From Sequoia sempervirens (lineage: Eukaryota; Streptophyta; Pinopsida; Cupressales; Cupressaceae): 64,000 nt of DNA. Below the pieces are notes generated by a model, which saw nothing but the letters and a program-made list of their open reading frames with translations, ran no database searches and was not told where the DNA came from. The translations under genes and the position numbers were made by a program. The stretch lies in the NCBI GenBank assembly GCA_007258455.2, contig VDFB02115060.1, forward strand, positions 21,603 through 85,602, read 5' to 3'. Shown here piece by piece: positions 62,684-64,000 of the stretch (its first letter is position 1; each line of letters begins with the position of its first letter).

Positions 62684-63222
62684 AGATTAGTGCATACATC
62701 CTCTGTTTCAGCGCATTCAATAAATTTTCTAGAGCATATAGGGAATTTTCTAGTGCATCCACATAATATTTTAGAACATCTAGTCCATTTTCTAGCTCAT
62801 ATAGGGTACAAAATAGTGCATCTGATTCATTTTCTAGCACATTCACTACATTTTCTAGCACATCTAGGTCACTTTCTAGCTTATTTGTTCCATCTTTCAG
62901 TGCATTTTCCAATCTATTTAGTGCATTCATCTACAGAATATCTAGTTGAAATTACATCTAGGAGGGGTAGTGTAGCACATCAATGGATTTTTCTGGCACA
63001 TATAGTTCATTTTCTAGCACATCTGAGTCATTTCCCAGTGCATTGAGTCCATCTTTTAGCACATTTAGTACATCCTCCAATGCATCTAGTCCTTTGTTTA
63101 GTGCATTGAGTCCATTTACTGGTGCATCTTGGGTGTAGTCTAGTGCATCTGGGCTATCTATTAGTGCATCCATTCCATCTTTTAGCACATCTAGACCCTA
63201 TTTTAGTGCATCCAGTAAATTC
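62684..63222 (+). repeat. 21-bp minisatellite, block 2 (about 25 units)
   Basis: The same 21-bp unit family as block 1 (cores such as TTTTCTAGCACATCTAG), more diverged and with a disturbed section at about 62930-62975. Minus-strand frames 62682-62930 and 62958-63188 are heptad-like LxALxxx repeats; plus-strand frame 62690-63046 reads as HFLAHLG-like heptads. Confidence 0.9.
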
Positions 63223-63587
63223 AAAACCATAGAGTTAAATTCATCCCTTGTTCGTCAGTTTGAACCAAAATTAAGGATCCCTATCAACACAAAATCATTC
63301 CTTAGATACAACAGAGTCTTAAACTTGTTGAAACTAACATTTACAAGTGAAATTATTCAAACTAAACCAAGATATAAAACCTTAAAGTGCCTAAACATCC
63401 ATCATATCTCTGATTGTTAAGCTAGGTTTCCTCATTAGGATTTGTCATCCTTCATCATGAAACAAAGTTGTATAATTAGATTTAAACTTAGTCTCATCAA
63501 TAGAATTTTTCATTATATTTGACTTAGTTATTATCCTTGGTACTTCTCAAAAAAAGATCAAAAGTTTAGTCAAATTATAACACTTGT
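63223..63587 (+). other. Leader segment before gag, nothing recognised
   Basis: About 365 bp of AT-rich sequence between the minisatellite and the gag start. No feature is apparent. Confidence 0.5.
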
Positions 63588-64000
63588 ATGCTCGTTCAAA
63601 CAAGATCCCAAAACCAAAAACTCAAAGAAAAAGAACTTGAAACTGATTCATCAAATACAGATCTAGTGGCTACCTTAACTCATAAAAAATATCCAACATC
63701 AGATTCAAGACATGCAAAGGGGGACCTAAAAAAGATACTTGATACAAGTCATTTGTCCATATCCTTTTGATCAAATTATCAACATGATTCCTTTTCCCAA
63801 ACATTGTGAATTCCCAAAGTATGATAAATACAATGGTAAAACAAATCCTATAGATCATGTAAGGGAATTTCAAACCATGAGCCTTAAATTTTCACACAAA
63901 GAGACTTATTTGATGAGATTTTTTCCATGCAACCTAGGTGTACAATGCATGGAATGGTTCTCCAAACTTGCACCACCAATTAAGACCTTTGAAGAGCTAG
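63588..64000 (+). pseudogene. gag: gag of Tat-like element, partial and frameshifted
   Basis: ATG at 63588 opens a 60-codon frame beginning MLVQTRSQNQ, a typical gag start, ending at TGA 63768. The capsid region continues one frame over from about 63751: FPKYDKYNGKTNP, DHVREFQTM, then FFPCNLGVQCMEWFSKL and TFEEL at the window edge. These match the retrotransposon-gag domain (YxG...P..H...F, then ...A..WF..L....I.F..L). One base change in length between the frames makes this copy a likely pseudogene, unless the shift is programmed. The rest of gag-pol is outside the window. Confidence 0.85.

Larger units (their letters stand above)
60194..64000 (+). mobile_element. Tat-like Ty3/gypsy retrotransposon (5' part, runs off window)
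   Basis: It has a 1057-bp LTR, a PBS of the GGCGCC-type typical of plant Tat-lineage elements, a 2.3-kb leader with two minisatellite blocks, and the beginning of gag. The 3' LTR, pol and TSD lie beyond 64000, so the lineage is judged only from PBS, long leader with tandem repeats and gag style. The base just left of the LTR belongs to AATAA. Confidence 0.82.

Noticed and set aside
62682..63188. Coding gene for a coiled-coil heptad protein on the minus strand
   Set aside because: The frame is broken around 62930-62958 and any 21-bp repeat automatically gives heptads; kept only as a finding.
1..64000. tRNA, rRNA or organelle-derived segments
   Set aside because: No cloverleaf or rRNA signature was seen; TGGTATCAGAGCC sites are retroelement primer-binding sites, not tRNA genes.

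Overview
This window looks like intergenic DNA from a large, AT-rich seed-plant genome. A gymnosperm is possible, but I cannot fix the species. I see no intact host gene. Almost every base belongs to transposable elements, stacked up to five layers deep. The order of insertion can be read from matching LTR copies, primer-binding sites (PBS), polypurine tracts (PPT) and 5-bp target-site duplications (TSDs).

Layout: (a) 1-51739, minus strand, is a non-coding LTR element ('outer'). Its 3' LTR lies at 1-4621 and loses about 176 bp at the window edge. Its internal region is 4622-14044. Its 5' LTR runs from 14045 to 51739 and is itself interrupted. A solo LTR (8864-13818, TSD AATGG) sits in the internal region. 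(b) 17540-50407, plus strand, is a second non-coding element ('middle', TSD CCTTA) inserted in the outer 5' LTR. (c) 25485-44279, plus strand, is a Ty3/gypsy chromovirus of Tekay/Del type (TSD TAGTT) inserted in the middle element. It has 4.7-kb LTRs and a decayed gag-pol. (d) 36234-41861 is a further solo LTR (TSD TTTTC) inside the chromovirus 3' LTR. It carries a degenerate leucine-rich-repeat fragment of plant disease-resistance type. (e) 27536-28516 is a TIR element inside the chromovirus 5' LTR.

Right of 51739 is what the outer element jumped into: a Helitron/PIF1-type helicase pseudogene (51740-55560). It is broken by two copies of one TIR element (53343-54130, 54171-54963), each with a 4-bp TSD. 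Next comes a 4.6-kb mosaic of direct and inverted repeats (55561-60193). From 60194 a Tat-like Ty3/gypsy element runs off the right edge. It has a 1.06-kb LTR, a PBS, a long leader with two blocks of a 21-bp minisatellite, and the start of gag.

How the parts relate: the two coding-poor elements (a, b) share an internal block that holds a 32-bp-period array of palindromic hairpins. They have 4.6-4.8-kb LTRs and the same kind of PBS and PPT as the chromovirus (c). They therefore look like LARD-type parasites (large retrotransposon derivatives) of a chromovirus polymerase. All five long LTRs share related terminal sequences. Some also share internal modules, including hairpins whose stems vary in a compensated way. 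No CRISPR array, rRNA, tRNA or organelle DNA was seen.
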